A stretch of 64,000 bases of DNA from Chlorocebus sabaeus (Eukaryota > Chordata > Mammalia > Primates > Cercopithecidae). The notes beneath the pieces were generated by a model. The model was not told where the DNA came from. It saw only the letters and a list, made by a program, of their open reading frames with translations, and searched no databases. Each line of letters starts with the position of its first letter. The first letter of the stretch is position 1. A program made the translations under genes and the position numbers. Location: NCBI RefSeq assembly GCF_047675955.1, contig NC_132913.1, positions 71,915,236 to 71,979,235 on the forward strand. Direction: 5' to 3'. This document shows positions 60,741-64,000 of this stretch, one piece after another.

Positions 60741-60984
60741 AGTTGATTATTTTTTAATATAACTGTTACCTTATGGCTTTGAAGAAAATATTGAAATCAT
60801 ATTTCTTTGTTAGCCAGCATCAGTATGATCTTCTCTGTTTAACAAAATTTAAATATGCAATGTTATCTTTATCTATGTAACATTTTATTTTATAAAGTAA
60901 ATATAAAATAATACAACTGTAACATCAATTTGAATAAACTTCACCTACTCCAATAATAATTTTCCACTGCCCAACTTGTTTGTA

Positions 60985-61835
60985 ATTACCCTTTTTGAAA
61001 CTTTTATTTAGGAATATTTATAGATGCACAGAAAGTTGCAAAAATAGTACTGAGAGGTCCTGTATACCTTTCATCCAGTTTCTCCCATTGGCTACATCTT
61101 CCATAACTGTAGTATAATATAAAAACTAGAAAATAACCAAGATGTAAAGTGTGTGGTTAGTTCTATATCATTTTACCACATAGGTAAATTTGTGTAACTA
61201 CCACTGCAATCAAACACAGTATTATTTCACCACCAAGAAGCTCTCCCTGATGCTACCCCTTTATAGTCACACCCGCCTCTCCCCTACTACTCATCGTTGA
61301 GAATCTATGGTAACCACTAATGCATTTTATATCTCTATAGCTTGTTATTCCAAGAAATTGTATAGTTTCCAAATCTTTTGAGTTGGAATTTTTAATTCAG
61401 CATGATGTTCCTGAGATACATTTAAGGTGTTTGCACTCATTTATAGATGATAGCTTTCTACTGCAAAGTAATATTTTATGGTATGGATGCACCACAGTTT
61501 GCTCAAACATTCACCCACTGTAGGGCATTTTGGTTGTTTCCGGTTTGGGGCTACTGCAAATGAAACTGCTATGAACAATAATATACATGCTTTTGTAAAG
61601 AAATAAGTTGTCTTCATTTCTTTGGATAAATGCCCAGAAGTACAATTGCTAGATTGTATGCTGTGCGTATTTCTAGACTTTTAAGAATCTTCCCATTTCC
61701 CAGAGTGTTTGTGCCATTTTACAATCCCACCGGCAATATATGAGTTTCTACACATAATTTTCAGCATTTGGTATTGTCCATTGTTTGTTTTATTTTAGCT
61801 CTTCAAATAAGTGTCTAGTGATACACCTCATTGTG
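60985..61835 (-). mobile_element. Old L1 3' region, antisense (L1M group)
   Basis: GAAACTTTTATTTAGGAATA, TATACCTTTCATCCAGTTTC, TCTATGGTAACCACTAATGC, ATGGTATGGATGCACCACAG, TTGGTTGTTTCCGGTTTGGG, GATAAATGCCCAGAAGTAC and ACAATCCCACCGGCAATATA follow the 3' UTR to ORF2 order of L1M elements in antisense. Diverged; no frame survives. Confidence 0.85.
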
Positions 61836-63289
61836 GAATTAAGATACTCATATAAAATGAAAATATTCATTTTTGTAGGAACATATTTCTGAATAGGTAA
61901 AAATACCTTTATCTTTTCTAAATAAAATATTGAATTGAAATTTGGAACTATATAATTCTGCTACATTATCAGAGAACTGGAAATTCAGAAAGAAAAAAAA
62001 TGTATTTCAAGTTGGATAGGGCTGAAACCAGAATTTTGGACTAGAGTTAAGAAGCATTTCACATTCTCATGAGAAAATAAATAATTACATAAATGCATTT
62101 CACATATATCAATGACAATTAAGAAAACATTCAAACTAGCCAGTAATGTTCTTTGTATTAAAATCACATTCGTTATCCATCTTTCTGCCACACCACTCCA
62201 AGAATTTACATTTATTATTTAAATATATTTCTTAAAAATACTTTTGTAAAAATACATGGTTATCCCTTGAATGAATGCCTTAGGTCTCAGGAAAGTGTAT
62301 ACCTTGTAACAGTTTTGATCTAAGGATGCTAGCTCCATATTCCCTAAATTTAAAAAAGAAAGGTCTATGTGTAAAACATTAGAAGAACAATTGTTTTTAG
62401 TATAATGCATATTAATACAGCACAATAATAGTAAAATTTGGAAGTTGAATGCTCTAGCACTACAAACACTGAGGAATTACATGGAACTGGAAAATAGTCT
62501 CGTTGGTAATTTAACCAAAGTAAACCTTATCTGTAAGCAAAATAACACATAAAACATAACATTTTCTTTGCATTTTCTTAAAAGGAACTTTATATTTTTC
62601 AGAACATATGTTAGCATTTCATTTAGGGTCTTATTAAAAACGCCCTGGCATTTGTTTGTCTGAATAGAATTTCGCTCCCTCACACATCTTGAGCATTATA
62701 AAATACCACATTAACCTTTCTCACAGAGCTTGGCATAATACAGAAGATACACTTTTCCAGGAGAATGTATTATTCACTAAGTAAATAGTGGAAGCAATAT
62801 GAAAGAATTGTCTGAGTACTAAAATTTAATCAAAGCAATTAAAGTCAAAGGTGTTAATATATTACCAGACATATCAGAGTCATTAAATATTGTTGGTCTC
62901 TTCCTACAGGAATGAAATGGACTCCTGCTTCAAGTACTCAGCTAAACTTTTATTATGCCTCTTTATTCTTCTACTAACTCATGATGCCTAATTTAGTCGA
63001 AGTACTATGTAAAAGATACATTTACTTTTACATTTTTCTGTTTGTATATATTTGATAAATCATTTTTAACTATTTTAGTACCACTTCACAGATCTAAGAT
63101 GATAATATCCTAGATAAAATATTTTAAACATAACTAGAAATAATTTTATATACCAGGAAGTTAATAATTTTCACAACAAAAGTATTGCATGCAACGCTTA
63201 ATGTTTTAATAAGGGATACTCGAATGCCAAATGCTGTTTATTTAATTCTACTAAACACTTTTACTTATAGTCAAATACAGTATAAGAAG
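61836..63289. other. AT-rich stretch without recognised feature
   Basis: Nothing recognised. The short minus frames here have no known domain. Confidence 0.5.
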
Positions 63290-63450
63290 TTATCAGTTTA
63301 TGAGTATCTACAGTGTGGCAGACCCCACCCTAGATAGCTTGTTTTCAGAATTTCATTTGGTACTGTTATTATTGGCGTTTTGCAAGTTAAACTCAGAGAA
63401 TAATCTGCCCAAAAACATTCAACTGGTAAATGGCAAACACAGTCTGTGAA
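63290..63450 (+). mobile_element. MIR SINE fragment
   Basis: ATCTACAGTGTGGCAGACCC, CAGAATTTCATTTGGTACTG, TTATTATTGGCGTTTTGCAA, TAAACTCAGAGAATAATCTGCCC and ACTGGTAAATGGCA follow MIR core order. Confidence 0.6.
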
Positions 63451-64000
63451 TTGAGAATATATTAAAAATAACATTGGGTGGTTATTAACTGTGGATAACC
63501 AAATGCAGTAACAGGAAGTAATCAACATATAGCAGTCAGATGACCCATACCTAAAAATATGCTAGTTGAGTAACGCTTGTGAGTAGAGTTTTCAAATGAA
63601 ATATCTATTAATTAAAAAATGAAAGAAGTATTTAAATATACTGCTCTTTATAAAAAGGAAAGACATAATGCATTAAATTGCCAGAAATAGAAATAACCAA
63701 CTCGAGAAACATTTCTGAATTCCTAATATGAACAGGCATCTGAGGATACAAATATTAATAACATTTTAGAGACTATTTTCCAGTTCCATGTAATTCCTCA
63801 ATGTTATGGGATGATACACAAAAATTAAAGCTGATTTCTCACTTTGAGCTATGCCATGTTTTGATGCTTTTAATCATGATGAGTAGGAAAATTCAGACCA
63901 TTAAATGACAGAGATCCATTTGTATTATTGCTTCTATGCTTTATCAAACTATTTCCCAGCAATAGTCAGCAAATATCCATGTTGTTTCCAGCTTTAAGCC
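63451..64000. other. AT-rich end of the window
   Basis: Nothing recognised. Confidence 0.5.

Overview
This is mammalian, specifically primate, nuclear DNA with no cellular protein-coding gene that I can support. The evidence is a dense mix of Alu elements (old AluJ, AluS, younger AluY), primate-type and older L1, L2, MIR, an ERVL-MaLR (THE1/MST-like) element and class I endogenous retroviral pieces, all in AT-rich DNA. An AluY-type copy at 10905 carries a CTGAGATCTGGCCACTG motif close to forms common in Old World monkey AluYR lineages and also known in some human AluY lineages, so I place the window in a catarrhine primate (ape or Old World monkey) and go no further. No splice-linked exon set, tRNA, rRNA, CpG island promoter or CRISPR array was seen. 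Most open frames are chance frames or frames inside transposable elements.

Layout. 1-8.6 kb: mostly unique AT-rich DNA with one unassigned repeat split by a 36-base T tract, a small inverted L1, and an old L1 ORF1-type fragment. 8.6-15.6 kb: a pyrimidine tract, a truncated Alu, a purine tract, an AluY, simple repeats and a MIR. 15.6-21 kb: a GC-richer island made of three copies of one long LTR family: a near-complete copy (15589-17461, +), a centrally deleted copy (17850-18534, +) and an inverted truncated copy (19624-20934, -). The first has an expanded internal tandem array. 21-23 kb: L1 and Alu. 23-28.2 kb: largely unique. 28.2-29.6 kb: the 3' end of a class I endogenous retrovirus: a small SU remnant, an uninterrupted TM reading frame, a polypurine tract and a 365-bp 3' LTR. 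29.7-31.6 kb: three Alus, two forming a tail-to-tail inverted pair. 31.6-42.8 kb: mostly unique, with an unassigned repeat, MIR, a twin-primed L1, an Alu and an L1PA 3' stub. 42.9-49.1 kb: two larger L1s and an L2. 49-53 kb: mostly unique, one AluJ. 53.2-57.65 kb: an L1 with a 5' inversion, interrupted by a complete MaLR provirus. 57.65-64 kb: unique AT-rich DNA with an old L1 and MIR remnants.

How it fits together. The window is an archive of insertions, not a set of cooperating genes. Nesting gives some relative ages: the MaLR element landed in an already inserted L1. Four L1 copies have the 5' inversion expected from twin priming. Several elements carry short local tandem duplications (13 to 41 bp), one of which breaks the retroviral env frame. 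I did not find a previously undescribed biological system here; the most distinctive items are the LTR cluster with its alternating 70/67-bp array and the open env TM frame.
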